NCBI RefSeq assembly: GCF_030815485.1
Contig: NZ_JAUSWV010000002.1
Location: 4,526,001-4,590,000 of the forward strand
Origin: Streptomyces rishiriensis
GTDB lineage: Bacteria; Actinomycetota; Actinomycetes; Streptomycetales; Streptomycetaceae
Length of the DNA stretch: 64,000 bases
Reading direction: 5' to 3'
Below are positions 34,234 to 43,778 of the stretch, piece after piece. A program made the translations under genes and the position numbers. Position 1 is the first letter of the stretch. Each line of letters begins with the position of its first letter. The notes below the pieces were generated by a model that was not told the DNA's origin, made no database searches, and saw only the letters and a program-made list of their open reading frames with translations.

Positions 34234-34863
34234 TCATCCGCGCCGCGCCTGCCGACGGGACTCCACGTGATCGGGGTCGTGGCAGACGAGTCCGATCCTC
34301 GCATCGGCCGGAACCGGACCACGTCGCGCCGTTGCGCCGAGCGTCGCCCTGAGCTCGAACACCGGCGCCTGTGGCACTCGGAACCGCCATACGGCGACGT
34401 GGTGCGGGTCCCGGTATTCCGTACGCCATCCGGCGTCGGGCCAGGCTCCGGGACCCGGCAGTTCCGGGAAGTCCGGTGTGTCCCAGGTGCCGTTCCAGGT
34501 CGGGTTTCCCAGCAGGCCGCGCAGGGCGGTCAGGCAGGCGGTCCAGCGCTCCTCCGCAGCAGCGGTGACGTGGGCGTTCTCGTCCGTGTCCCGGGACCGG
34601 GCCGACCACACCGTGTGGTCGATCCGGGTCACCGGGCCGCCGGGGGTGGCGGAGACGAGGTGCAGGCGGCCGCCCAGGGCCGTACGGACGCGCAGTCCCG
34701 CCTCGGCCCACAGCGGACGCCAGCCGAACCCGGCGCACCACCTCGCCCGCTTCTCCGCGTCCTCCGGAACCCCGGCCCACACCGTGGGCCAGTCCACGCC
34801 GATGAGCCGCTCCAGTTCCGCGACCAGTTGGTCGGGACTGCGGTCGGCGGTCAGGGCGGGCAT
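34234..34863 (-). CDS. Paralogue A of a tandem pair (unknown function)
   Basis: 209 residues, soluble. Recognisable shared blocks with paralogue B: IGVDWPTVWAG, CAGFGWRPLW, TWNGTWDTPDFPE and DPHHVAVWRF. Spacing to paralogue B is 37 bp. The divergence is substantial (about a third identical by eye), so the duplication is old. Possible chaperone, immunity or adaptor role in the secretion system; inference from position only. Confidence 0.72.
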   Translation of the reverse strand: MPALTADRSPDQLVAELERLIGVDWPTVWAGVPEDAEKRARWCAGFGWRPLWAEAGLRVRTALGGRLHLVSATPGGPVTRIDHTVWSARSRDTDENAHVTAAAEERWTACLTALRGLLGNPTWNGTWDTPDFPELPGPGAWPDAGWRTEYRDPHHVAVWRFRVPQAPVFELRATLGATARRGPVPADARIGLVCHDPDHVESRRQARRG

Positions 34864-34911
34864 CGGATGGCTCCTTGGTGGCTGAGGGGAGGCGGAGGCG
34901 GCAGTGCGGGG

Positions 34912-37098
34912 CTAGACGCGACCGCTGGGGCCGCGCGGGTCCCTGGGTGGCGGGGATGGCGGGGTCGGGGTCGGGGGCTGCTCCACGGGTGCGGGCCGGG
35001 GGCGGGGCGCTTGCGGCTGGGCCTGCTGTTGGGGCTGCCGGGGGACGGGAGCAGGGGCGGGAGCCGACGCCGGGCGGGGCTCGGACGGGGTCGTCGGCTG
35101 CGGGGACGACTGGCCTGCGCCGCCGCTGACCCGGCCACCGCGCTTGGGCGCGCCGGGCGCCTCCGGCTCCGGCGCCGAGCGTGCCTCGTGCTCCTCGCGC
35201 GTCTGCTCGTACTTCATGCGTGTCGTTTCCGAGGCCTGGTTCTGGGACTTGCGCTGCTCGCGCTTGGACTGACCGACCCAGCCCCACTGCTGCATCTTGC
35301 CGCGGCCCTTGCCTCCGGTGACGACCCGGTCCGCCGTCCAGGCGACGCCCTTCGCGCCACCGCTGGCGACGCGGCCCGAGGTCTTGGCCGTGGAGGCGGC
35401 GAGACCCGGTGCCATGGCGGTCACCTTGCCCGCGACGTCCCGCAGGCCGAGCATGTCCTCGCCGCCCGCGACCTGCGGGGTGAAGTTCCCGCCGAGGAGC
35501 TTCTTCAGCATCATCACGATGGCGATGGTGACCAGGAGCAGCATGAGCAACTGCGTGCCGAGGGCGACCTTGGCCGGCAGGATCATCTGGTAGAGCACCA
35601 GCAGCACGGTCAGGATCACGCCGAAGCCGGCGCGTAGCACGAAGCTGTGGATGAACGTCTCCAGCCAGCTCTTCAGCAGCTTCTGCTGAGAGGGATGGAT
35701 GCCGATCGTGGCCACCAGCGGAAGCAGAATGACCAGGATCAGGGTGACCGCGTGCCACAGCAGGGTCAGGCCGCTGAGGACGATGACCATCAGGCCGACG
35801 ATGAGCGCGGCGATGATGGAGTAGAAGGCGAGTCCGACCCGGTTGCCGGCGTTCCTTCCGGCCCACTCGTCGAAGGACACCGGGTAGATGTGCATGTCCC
35901 CGACGTCGTCGCCCTTGTCCTTGCCGCCCGCTATGTCCTGGCGGATGGGTATCCAGTCGTCCTTGAACTTGTCGAGCTTCTTGTCGCTGAAGGCGTCGAC
36001 GTTCGTCTTCGACTGGGCCACGAGCTGGATCACCCGCAGGTCCTCGCAGCGGGCCCCCTTGCCCCAGGCACAGGTTTTGCTCTTCTCGGCAGGGACGCAG
36101 ACGCCGTTCTTGATCTCGCCGCCGCCCTCCTTCTTGAAGATGCAGTTCTTGCCCGCGTCACCGAACTGTCCGAGGGCCCAGGGACGGAAGACGAGCGTGT
36201 CGTACATGGCACAGCTGGAGATGCGCAGACCACGGTTGTAAGCGCCCTTGTCCAGGTCGCACGGCGCCTGTGTCTCGCCCGAGACGCCTGCGAGGACGAC
36301 TTCGGTCAGAGCGGAGTTGGTCCGGGCAATGTAGGAGTCGGCGGTGCTCACGAACTTGTCGTAGTTGCCGCCCGTCAGGAACGCCGTGACGGCGATGATC
36401 GTCAGGGCCGACCACGAGATGCCCGCCCACACCTCGCGCATGTCGCCCTTGCGCCACTTGGTGAACACCCACAGGCCGACCAGCACGATCATGACCGGCA
36501 CGGCCGGACGCAGTACGTTCTCCTTCAGCGTCGTCACGACGCTGTCGCGGCCCTCGTAGAGGCCGGCGAGCGGGCTGGGGTTGGAGGCGGACTCCTTGAT
36601 GGAGATGGCGGCCCGGGTGAAGATCTTGGTGCCGTTGAAGATGGAGTCGGCGATGCCGTTGTTGATGTAGGACATCACGGAGCAGTCGTCGGCGCCGCTG
36701 CCCCAGTCGCCGTTGTTCTCCGAGGCGTCACCCTGGCCCTTGAAGGTCTGGGACCAGTTCATGCCGCGCATGCCGTCGAGTTCGTACATCGTGTACGTGT
36801 CGGGCGGGTTCGCCATCTTCACCGCACCGGTCGTCGTCCCCGAGTCGTCCAGGAGCGTCGTCGACTGCTTGGTGTCCTTGTCCCACTGCATGACCGCGGC
36901 GAACATGGACTCGCCGTTGGTGCCGGGCGTGTCCATCTGGTAGCTGTCATCGCCCGTGAAGTCGCAGGAGAAGCCCGCGTACGCCGGGGTCGGCATGGCC
37001 AGGGAGACGGCCGTCAGGGCCAGTGCCACGAAGACGACGGCGCGGACGGCTGTGGCGGCCTTGGTGAGGGCCCGTTGCAACGCTTTGCGCGAGGGCAT
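34912..37098 (-). CDS. VirB6/TrbL-like polytopic membrane protein
   Basis: 728 residues from the ATG at 37098. A signal-like N-terminus (VVFVALALTAVSLAMPTPAYA) precedes an extracellular region with several Cys. About seven membrane segments follow, including VMIVLVGLWVFTKW, IIAALIVGLMVIVLSGLTLLWHAVTLILVILLPLVATIG and LLMLLLVTIAIVMMLKKLL. A Gln/Pro-rich cytosolic tail of ~200 residues ends the protein. The build matches VirB6/TrbL-type channel components of Gram-positive type IV secretion. Its place between the VirB4-like gene and accessory genes supports this. Confidence 0.85.
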   Translation of the reverse strand: MPSRKALQRALTKAATAVRAVVFVALALTAVSLAMPTPAYAGFSCDFTGDDSYQMDTPGTNGESMFAAVMQWDKDTKQSTTLLDDSGTTTGAVKMANPPDTYTMYELDGMRGMNWSQTFKGQGDASENNGDWGSGADDCSVMSYINNGIADSIFNGTKIFTRAAISIKESASNPSPLAGLYEGRDSVVTTLKENVLRPAVPVMIVLVGLWVFTKWRKGDMREVWAGISWSALTIIAVTAFLTGGNYDKFVSTADSYIARTNSALTEVVLAGVSGETQAPCDLDKGAYNRGLRISSCAMYDTLVFRPWALGQFGDAGKNCIFKKEGGGEIKNGVCVPAEKSKTCAWGKGARCEDLRVIQLVAQSKTNVDAFSDKKLDKFKDDWIPIRQDIAGGKDKGDDVGDMHIYPVSFDEWAGRNAGNRVGLAFYSIIAALIVGLMVIVLSGLTLLWHAVTLILVILLPLVATIGIHPSQQKLLKSWLETFIHSFVLRAGFGVILTVLLVLYQMILPAKVALGTQLLMLLLVTIAIVMMLKKLLGGNFTPQVAGGEDMLGLRDVAGKVTAMAPGLAASTAKTSGRVASGGAKGVAWTADRVVTGGKGRGKMQQWGWVGQSKREQRKSQNQASETTRMKYEQTREEHEARSAPEPEAPGAPKRGGRVSGGAGQSSPQPTTPSEPRPASAPAPAPVPRQPQQQAQPQAPRPRPAPVEQPPTPTPPSPPPRDPRGPSGRV

Positions 37099-37151
37099 CT
37101 GGAATCCTTCGGGAACGCGGGAACAGAGTGGAGCCGAACAGGCGGGCCGGT

Positions 37152-37739
37152 TCAGCTGGAGAAGTAATTGCTCAGCACGCAGCCGTCGACGAGTCCCGGG
37201 CTCTTGTCGAAGCCGCTCGGCGCCGAGAAGTCCGGATCGCAGGTCATGAACAGGAGCTCGGACTTCTGCAGTTCCTGGATCGCCTGGCCCCCGACCGGGA
37301 TGACCGCGAAGTCCTGACCGACCAGGAATTGCTCGTTGTTCGCCTTGGCGGCGGTCTGGAATGTCTTCATGTCCGCCACGGAGAGGAGGGCGACCGGGTC
37401 GCCGGACCCGTCGCTGCACACACCCCGTTCCTTGATGCCCCATGACGGGTCCGCCGCCTCGTCGGCCCCCCAGGCGGTCTTGTCGCCGTCGTGGTCGGCG
37501 TCGTAGTCGGCGCCTGTCTTCAAGTCCAGACAGGGGGTGAACTTGTTCACGTAGTAGGCGATGGACGCCAGGTCCGCCGCCTTGGGCAGGCTGCTGTTCG
37601 CGTCCTGCCCGGTGCTGCCGGAAGGGCTGGCGGACGAGCCCTTGTCACCGCTCTTCTTGTCGTCGTCGCCCCCGCACCCCGCCACCGCCGTCAGCGCGAC
37701 GAGGGTGGTGCCGATCACGAGTACTCGCCTGATTCGCAT
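37152..37739 (-). CDS. Lipoprotein of the secretion operon
   Basis: 195 residues with lipobox LTAVAGC (lipidated Cys ~22), then an Asp/Ser/Gly linker. The extracellular domain has several Cys (FTPCLDLK, RGVCSDGSG, FMTCDPDF, VDGCVLSN), probably two disulfides. No known family. Between the VirB4-like and VirB6-like genes, so likely a surface part of the machine. Confidence 0.85.
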   Translation of the reverse strand: MRIRRVLVIGTTLVALTAVAGCGGDDDKKSGDKGSSASPSGSTGQDANSSLPKAADLASIAYYVNKFTPCLDLKTGADYDADHDGDKTAWGADEAADPSWGIKERGVCSDGSGDPVALLSVADMKTFQTAAKANNEQFLVGQDFAVIPVGGQAIQELQKSELLFMTCDPDFSAPSGFDKSPGLVDGCVLSNYFSS

Positions 37740-37837
37740 GCTTCTTCACCTGTTCGGAGGGGTAGTTGGTCAGCACGCAGCCGTCAGCCAGTGCGTTCGC
37801 GGTGCGGTGGCCACCGGGTGCCAGTGAAGTCCGGGCG

Positions 37838-40822
37838 TCATACGGGCGCTGTCTCCGCCGCGTGTGTCGCCGAACGTGCCGGGTCCTCCTCCACCTCCTG
37901 CAGGAACGTCCAGTCCCAGACGCTCAAAGGCGGGTTGACGCCCTGGCGGGCCGGGCGGGTGGTGCCGTTGGTGTCCGTGGCGGCGAGGATCTCCTTGAAG
38001 ACCAGGTCGACGGCGACCGTGCCGACGCGCTTGTCGGCGTCGCGCTGGAGGCAGACACCGGTGCGGAGTTCCTGGAGGGCGGCGATGACCTTCGGGTCGT
38101 TCTCCGGGCGGCCGAGGAGCGGGGCCACCATGGACGCCTCCTGCGCCGACTTCTGCTTGAAGGCGAAGACCGTGTGGATCTGGTTGGCGCCGCCGCTGCG
38201 GGCCTCGGAGTCCTCGATCTGGACCAGGTCGATGGCCTGCTGGGTGATCAGGACGGTGACCGCGAGGTAGGAGCGGCCCTGCTTCAGCGCGCGGCGCATC
38301 AGGTCGCGGCCCGACTCGGTGGCGGTGACGACGTATGCCTCGTCGACGAAGAGCGCCTTCGGGCGCAGGCCGATCTCGCCGGTCACCGGGTTCTTCTCGT
38401 AGCCGACGTCGAGCATCTGGCTGCCCAGTTCCACGACCGCCATGAGGGCCGTGGCCGCGAGGCGCTCCGCCGGGTTCCAGCTGCGCGGGTCGGAGGCCGC
38501 GGGGGACTGGAAGCCGCGCAGGGTGATGACCGTGCGGCGCTTGCGCATGCTGGACAGCGGCTGCGGGCGCTCGGCGAAGGAGAGCCGGGCGTAGGGGAGC
38601 GTGCGCAGCTCGGTGAGGAGCATCTGCGCGAGCTTCAAATCCTTGATGGCCTCGCGGTCGCCGGACGCCACCGCGTGGTCGTACGCCGCCACGACCTCGT
38701 CGACCACCTGCCACAGCGTCGGTCGCGGAACGGCGAGTTCGGCGTCGCGGGCCGTGTAGCCCTGTTCGACCGCCTGGCGGATCGCGGAGTTGTAGCGGCC
38801 GATGACGGTCGCCATGCCCTCGATGACGGGGAGGCGTACGCGCTGGTAGTCCTCGTCGCCGAGGAAGCCGCGGAGCATGGACTCGGCGAGCAGCCGGCCG
38901 GCCGGTACGTCCCGGGCGATGACCCACGGGTCCAGGACGCCGGCCTGGCCCTTCAGGAGGTCGACGACCTCCGTCTCCGCCCAGAACTCGGGGTTCACGG
39001 GCTGGAACTTGCTGGCCGGGGTGCCGAGCAGGCCCGTCTCCGCGTCGCTCGCGAAGTCCGGGTCGTTCACCTGGGCACCGAAGCCCAGGTAGTAGCAGAG
39101 CTGGGCGAAGTCGGTCTTCGGGTCGATGACCAGGCAGCGGACGCCCGACTCCGACTCCTCGTAGAACTTCTGCAAAGCCAGCGAGGACTTGCCACCGCCG
39201 GAGGCGCCGACTATGGCCAGGCCACCGCCGTCGTTGCGGGCCGGGCCGACGTGCAGCGAGTAGTGGACCGGCATCTTGCCCGCCCAGCCGACCAGGTTGC
39301 CGACCCAGCCCAGCCGCTTGCCGGAACGGTGCTCGGGGTTGTCACCCAGCTCCGTGCCCGCGGTGGGCAGGCCGGCGCCGAGCTGTTCGACCTCCTGGAG
39401 CCGGAGGTAGGGCGCGATCGGCAACTTGGGAGCGTCGCCGGGGAGTTGTGCCTGGAGCAGCCGCCACTGCTGGCGGGTCGGGCGCAGCAGCGTGACCTTC
39501 AGGTCCTGCTTGAACTGCATCTCCAGCACACGCCGCCGGCGCTCGAGCTCCTTCACGTCGTGCGCCGAGATCGTGAAGCGGATCTGCGCCTCCATGCCCG
39601 GCATCTTGTGCTCGTCGATGTCGTCGACGAGCTCCTGGGCGCGGGTGACCTGGGTGGCCAGCTTCGTGTCGGGGCTGCGGCCGGAGTTGGCCATGTCGTT
39701 CATCTCGTCGACCAGGTTGCCGCGGATCTTGTCGGCGCGGTCCTTGAACTTCAGGTACGGGATGAGCGTGAACCGCATGTCGATCTCGACCGGGAAGTCC
39801 ACGTGCTGGGCGGCGTAGCGCGCCCACGCGGTCGACTGGCGGAAGCGGGTCTCCGCGGGCCAGTTGGCGGCCACGAGGGTGGTGGTGTAGCTGGTCTGCT
39901 GCTCGCCCGTCACCTCGTCGTACTGGTTCAGCACGATGTGCGTCTTGCGGTTCTCGCCGGAGAAGTCGACGACCAGGTCGAACTGGTTCGGGCCCCAGGC
40001 GCGTGAGCCGAGCACCGGCTCCGGCGGGACCGGCAGGTCGCCGTGGAGCGGCTTGCGGATCAGCCAGACGAGCTCCTCGCGGCTGAGCGGGGTGCCCTTG
40101 AGGCCCTCCAGGCTCTCGTGGACCTCGACGGCGACCTGCGTCCACTCGGCGAGGACGTGCGGGGAGAGGTACTCGTCGGCGACGCCGGTCGCGGTGGCGG
40201 CGGCCTGGTCGGCGGCGCCGCGGACGCCTTGGAGCAGGCCGGGCTCGTCGTACGGCTCGTCGTCCTGGGCGACGACCCCGCTGCCGCCGTTGGTGCGCTT
40301 GAGCGAGCCCAGCTTCACCAGCAGGATGTTGCGTTCGCGCTTGGCGCCGATGCGCTCCTGGTACTCGGCCTTGCGCAGGTTGTACGCCTTGTAGTTCTCG
40401 GTGGGCTCCCAGGCGACCGCGTTCAGCTCCTCCGCCCAGGTCATGGCCGTGATCGGCTGGTAGACCTTGCGGTAGTGGCACTCGACGTTGCGGTCGCCGC
40501 GGGCCAGGTTGAGCAGACCGCGGGCGGGGCCCTCGGCCATCGCCTGGAGCTCGCCGGCGTTCAGGTACTCGTCGATGGCGTTGGGCAGGACGATGCCCGT
40601 CCACACCGAGTCGCCGTGCACGAAGATCATGTCGTCGGCGTAGCGGTAGGGGAGGCGGAGGTCCTCGCGGCGGGCGGCGGCCGACGAGCCGGACGGCTTG
40701 GAACGCCCCGGGGACGACTGCCGCGAGCCGCCCTGGCCGTTCTTCTTGCTCGACGAGGCGGCCATGATCATGGCGACCACGAAGAAGGCGGCCGCCCCGC
40801 CCAAAAGGATCAACATGAACAT
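37838..40822 (-). CDS. VirB4-like secretion ATPase
   Basis: 994 residues. An N-terminal membrane anchor (LILLGGAAAFFVVAMIMAASSS) is followed by the VirB4/TraC-type N-domain and a C-terminal ATPase: Walker A GASGGGKSS (~540), Walker B ALFVDEAYVV (~826) and the following LITQQAIDLVQIEDSEAR. VirB4 proteins power substrate transfer and pilus assembly in type IV secretion. The anchor is more typical of Gram-positive versions. It ends 98 bp before the lipoprotein gene and starts 36 bp after the TcpE-like gene. Confidence 0.93.
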   Translation of the reverse strand: MFMLILLGGAAAFFVVAMIMAASSSKKNGQGGSRQSSPGRSKPSGSSAAARREDLRLPYRYADDMIFVHGDSVWTGIVLPNAIDEYLNAGELQAMAEGPARGLLNLARGDRNVECHYRKVYQPITAMTWAEELNAVAWEPTENYKAYNLRKAEYQERIGAKRERNILLVKLGSLKRTNGGSGVVAQDDEPYDEPGLLQGVRGAADQAAATATGVADEYLSPHVLAEWTQVAVEVHESLEGLKGTPLSREELVWLIRKPLHGDLPVPPEPVLGSRAWGPNQFDLVVDFSGENRKTHIVLNQYDEVTGEQQTSYTTTLVAANWPAETRFRQSTAWARYAAQHVDFPVEIDMRFTLIPYLKFKDRADKIRGNLVDEMNDMANSGRSPDTKLATQVTRAQELVDDIDEHKMPGMEAQIRFTISAHDVKELERRRRVLEMQFKQDLKVTLLRPTRQQWRLLQAQLPGDAPKLPIAPYLRLQEVEQLGAGLPTAGTELGDNPEHRSGKRLGWVGNLVGWAGKMPVHYSLHVGPARNDGGGLAIVGASGGGKSSLALQKFYEESESGVRCLVIDPKTDFAQLCYYLGFGAQVNDPDFASDAETGLLGTPASKFQPVNPEFWAETEVVDLLKGQAGVLDPWVIARDVPAGRLLAESMLRGFLGDEDYQRVRLPVIEGMATVIGRYNSAIRQAVEQGYTARDAELAVPRPTLWQVVDEVVAAYDHAVASGDREAIKDLKLAQMLLTELRTLPYARLSFAERPQPLSSMRKRRTVITLRGFQSPAASDPRSWNPAERLAATALMAVVELGSQMLDVGYEKNPVTGEIGLRPKALFVDEAYVVTATESGRDLMRRALKQGRSYLAVTVLITQQAIDLVQIEDSEARSGGANQIHTVFAFKQKSAQEASMVAPLLGRPENDPKVIAALQELRTGVCLQRDADKRVGTVAVDLVFKEILAATDTNGTTRPARQGVNPPLSVWDWTFLQEVEEDPARSATHAAETAPV

Positions 40823-40858
40823 GGAGGAGTCACCCTGGGGTAGTTGACGTGTAGAGGG

Positions 40859-41341
40859 TCAGCGGTAGGTGGAGAAGGCGCTGCCGCGCTCGGCGGCGGC
40901 CCGGCGCGCGGCCTCGTAACGGGACTGCCAGCGCTGCGAGCCGGGAGCGAAGAGGATGACCTGCCAGTGCAGTTCCTCCGGCTCCTGGTCGGCGGCGAGG
41001 CCCTGGAGGCGCTTGGGCTGGAACCACCAGTCGGTCCACACCACGATCTGCTGGCTCAGCGTGAGCGCCGAGGGCAGCGGCCGTCCCCAGACGAAGTAGA
41101 CGGCCAACGGCGGCCCGAAATAGAGGATCGACGTCCACATCGACATGCCGAGGAACGGCAGGAACGCCGACATCGTGAACAGGACGATGAGCCAGATCAG
41201 CCCGAAGCCGAAGGCCGCGCCCAGCGCCGGCAGCAGCAGGCCCGGCAGCGGGATGTTGCCCCAGTTCCAGATCCTCTTGGGGCGGTTGACCAGATCGGTG
41301 TGGTCGTACGCGACCAGCGGCTCCGGTGCCTCCTGGCTCAT
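40859..41341 (-). CDS. TcpE/VirB3-like membrane protein
   Basis: 160 residues with two membrane segments near the middle (GLLLPALGAAFGFGLIWLIVLFTMSAFLPFLG and SILYFGPPLAVYFVWGRPL) and a cytosolic tail. The N-terminal VAYDHTDLVNRPKRIWNWG and order directly before the VirB4-like gene match TcpE (PF12648), the Gram-positive counterpart of VirB3 that positions VirB4 at the membrane. Confidence 0.82.
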   Translation of the reverse strand: MSQEAPEPLVAYDHTDLVNRPKRIWNWGNIPLPGLLLPALGAAFGFGLIWLIVLFTMSAFLPFLGMSMWTSILYFGPPLAVYFVWGRPLPSALTLSQQIVVWTDWWFQPKRLQGLAADQEPEELHWQVILFAPGSQRWQSRYEAARRAAAERGSAFSTYR

Positions 41342-41395
41342 GTCTGCGAACTCCTCTGGTGGGGACGGCTACTGACGGTCCATCCGGCGACGGAG

Positions 41396-41659
41396 TCAGC
41401 CGTTGCCGCCGCCGATCTGGCCGCCGAGGTCGATGAGGAGACCGGCGAGGCCGGTGGCGCCGCCGATGATGAGGGCGGCCAGCGCGATCATGCCGAAGCC
41501 CTGGAAGGCCTCGCGCATGCCGTCGCCGCGCTTCATCGACAGGAGCATGCGGATGCCGAGGATGAGGAGGGCGATGACGGCGACCATCGTGCCGGCGTTG
41601 CGGAGGATCGTCTCGATCTCTCCGAACATGTCCTCCATGGTGGTGGCGGCCAGGTACAC
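41396..41659 (-). CDS. VirB2/TrbC pilin-like small membrane protein
   Basis: 87 residues with two hydrophobic helices (NAGTMVAVIALLILGIRMLLS and GMIALAALIIGGATGLAGLLI) joined by a short basic loop (MKRGDGMRE), the hairpin layout of VirB2/TrbC pilins. There is no classical signal peptide. Position between TcpC-like and TcpE-like genes fits. Alternative: an uncharacterised small channel subunit. Confidence 0.75.
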   Translation of the reverse strand: MYLAATTMEDMFGEIETILRNAGTMVAVIALLILGIRMLLSMKRGDGMREAFQGFGMIALAALIIGGATGLAGLLIDLGGQIGGGNG

Positions 41660-41723
41660 GGTGTTTCCTCTCGGGTGGTGAAGCAGTAGGCAGGCGTTGG
41701 GGTCGAGGGTGGCGCGGTCCCGG

Positions 41724-43442
41724 TCAGGACTTGCCGGGCGGTCGGCCCGTGGACGACCGAGTGGTCGTGGAGGCGGAGCTGGAGGGAGAGGCGGAGGTGG
41801 AAGGACTCGTCGAGGGGGAGGCGGCGCCGGTACCGGCGCTCGTGCCCCCCTCGCTGTCGGCCCGTCCGCCCTGCGCGTCGAGCACGCCGCCGCGGATGTC
41901 CTTGATGAACCAGCCCTGGGCCGTGTTCACCACCGTCATCCGGTAGGCGCGGCGTACCGTCTCGCCCTTCGGGTCACCCCAGTCGACGACCACGCGGATC
42001 TCGACGGCCTGTCCGGCGGGGTACGCGTACGGGTCGGTGTTCCGCACGTTCTTCGGGACGAGTGCGACGACGTCGTTGATCGTCGGGGTCGTCAGCCGTC
42101 CGGCCAGGCCGGAGGTGGCCGACTGCGAAGCGTCGGGTGTGGTGAAGCGGGTCATCGCGGTGGCGTCGGAGGCGCCCCAGGCCGCGAAGTAGCCAGGCAG
42201 TACCTGCTGCTGGAGCTGCTGCCCCAGCGCGTCGTCCACGACCTCGTCGTCCTGGTCCGTCTCCGGCACGTCCGCGCGGCCGGGCAGGGGCATCTGGCCG
42301 ACATCGCCGGCGACGCGCATGCCCTCGCCCGTCGTGAGGCTCTTCACGTAGACGGGGACGGTGAGCGTGGTGAGCGTGCCGTCGTCGGTGCGGACCTGGA
42401 CCCCGATGTAGCGGCCGTGGTCGCCGTACTCGGCGAGTTTCTCGGCGGTCCCGTCCCAGGTGGCGGAGACGGCCGTGGAGGTTCCCTCGCCGCTCCAACC
42501 GCATTCGGCGTCGACGCCGGAGGAGGCGTAGCGGGCGAGGTTCGCCCGGCGGGTGGACGCGGTCTCCGGAGAGAACGTCATGCACAGCAGGGCGTACTGC
42601 TCGGCGAAGGTGGCCGCCTGCCGGGTCGGGAAGTCGGTGAGGCGGTACTTGTTCACGTCGGCGGTGTCCAGCCCGGCGGTCTTGGGACCGGAGGACTTGC
42701 CGATCACCAGCCCCATCACGCCGCAGGAGCCCAGCGCGAACACACAGGTGGTGATCAGCAGCGTGGCGCGGAGTGCGACGTGCGTGCGGCGGCCGCCGGT
42801 GGAGATACGGCCGCCGGGCTTGGGCACGACGAAGTCGCGCGCGGGGGCGGGCTTCGAGGCGGCCTGGCCGGGGGCGCCGGTGCCGACGGGGCCTGCGCCG
42901 GGGGCGGACGCGCCCGTGGTCGGGGCGGCCGTGGCCCTCAGCGACATGGTGGAAGAGCTGTGGGCGGGGGCGTGATGGCCGTGCTGGGGCGGATGCGGGG
43001 CGGTCGTGACGGGCGCGGGAGCGGGCGCCGGGGCGGTGGCGGCCGTCGCCGTACCGCCGCGCTTGCGCTGCTCCTTCTCCGCCTTCTTCTGCTCGTACGC
43101 CGCCTTGCGCGCCGCCCGCTCGCGCTCGCGCTTGTCCTTCTTCGACTCGCCCTGGGACCGCGTCTCCCGCGGCGGCAGCGACGGGACGGCGGCCTGGCCG
43201 GCCCGGGGCGTACTGCGCACCCAGGCGGCGGCGACCTGGGCGCGGGCCGCGTCGGAGGGCAGCGGCTGCGGCTGCTGCGGGGCGGCCTGTTGCGGGGCCG
43301 GGGCCGGCTGCGGAACGGGGGCCTGCTGCCCTTGCCCCTGCCACGCCTGCTGCGGCGGCTGCTGGGAGGGACCGAAGGACCCGGGCTGCCCGGAAGGCTG
43401 GCCTCCGCCGACCGCGCCAGCAGGGCTGTTGTGGTCTGTCAT
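41724..43442 (-). CDS. TcpC/VirB8-like conjugal transfer protein
   Basis: 572 residues from the ATG at 43442. A cytosolic Gln/Pro-rich head (MTDHNSPAG…) and a Lys/Arg/Glu helix (SKKDKRERERAARKAAYEQKKAEKEQRKR, residues ~100-130) lead to one membrane segment (VALRATLLITTCVFALGSCGVMGLVIG, ~215-242) and two extracellular NTF2-like domains. These include FTTPDASQSA, VEIRVVVDWGD and YRMTVVNTAQGWFIKDIRG. This is the TcpC (PF12642) layout, the VirB8 equivalent. First gene of the minus-strand arm, divergent from the gene at 43779. Confidence 0.88.
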   Translation of the reverse strand: MTDHNSPAGAVGGGQPSGQPGSFGPSQQPPQQAWQGQGQQAPVPQPAPAPQQAAPQQPQPLPSDAARAQVAAAWVRSTPRAGQAAVPSLPPRETRSQGESKKDKRERERAARKAAYEQKKAEKEQRKRGGTATAATAPAPAPAPVTTAPHPPQHGHHAPAHSSSTMSLRATAAPTTGASAPGAGPVGTGAPGQAASKPAPARDFVVPKPGGRISTGGRRTHVALRATLLITTCVFALGSCGVMGLVIGKSSGPKTAGLDTADVNKYRLTDFPTRQAATFAEQYALLCMTFSPETASTRRANLARYASSGVDAECGWSGEGTSTAVSATWDGTAEKLAEYGDHGRYIGVQVRTDDGTLTTLTVPVYVKSLTTGEGMRVAGDVGQMPLPGRADVPETDQDDEVVDDALGQQLQQQVLPGYFAAWGASDATAMTRFTTPDASQSATSGLAGRLTTPTINDVVALVPKNVRNTDPYAYPAGQAVEIRVVVDWGDPKGETVRRAYRMTVVNTAQGWFIKDIRGGVLDAQGGRADSEGGTSAGTGAASPSTSPSTSASPSSSASTTTRSSTGRPPGKS

Positions 43443-43778
43443 CGAGTCGGTTACTCCAGCGAGTCGGTTCCCCGTCCGCCTGGGCGGGTTCACGACCGCA
43501 CCGCACGACGGGCCCTGGCCCGGCCAGGTGCGCTTGGCAGTGTGACAAAGACCTGTCACCGGACCGGTGTCGCTTTCCTCGCCGGGACTGCGGGAATTCC
43601 CGATGTCGTGCCCATGAGGAAACCGGTCGGGAAAAGTGTCAGGAACACGGCGGGAAGCTGCCGTGCCGCCCCGGCCCGCCCTGGGCCCACAATGCGCTGG
43701 GCACGTGCGCCCGCGGTGCCCGGCTACCGCCACCCGGCACCACCCCTTGGACCCGACGGACCCGGCGAAGGACGAGAG
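43443..43778. promoter_or_regulatory. Divergent promoter region of the two secretion arms
   Basis: This 336-bp region separates the TcpC-like gene and the plus-strand arm. It carries the palindrome CACCGG-A-CCGGTG (43557-43569) and the partial palindrome TGGCCCGGCCA near 43516. Either may be an operator that sets both arms. No gene is evident. Confidence 0.45.
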
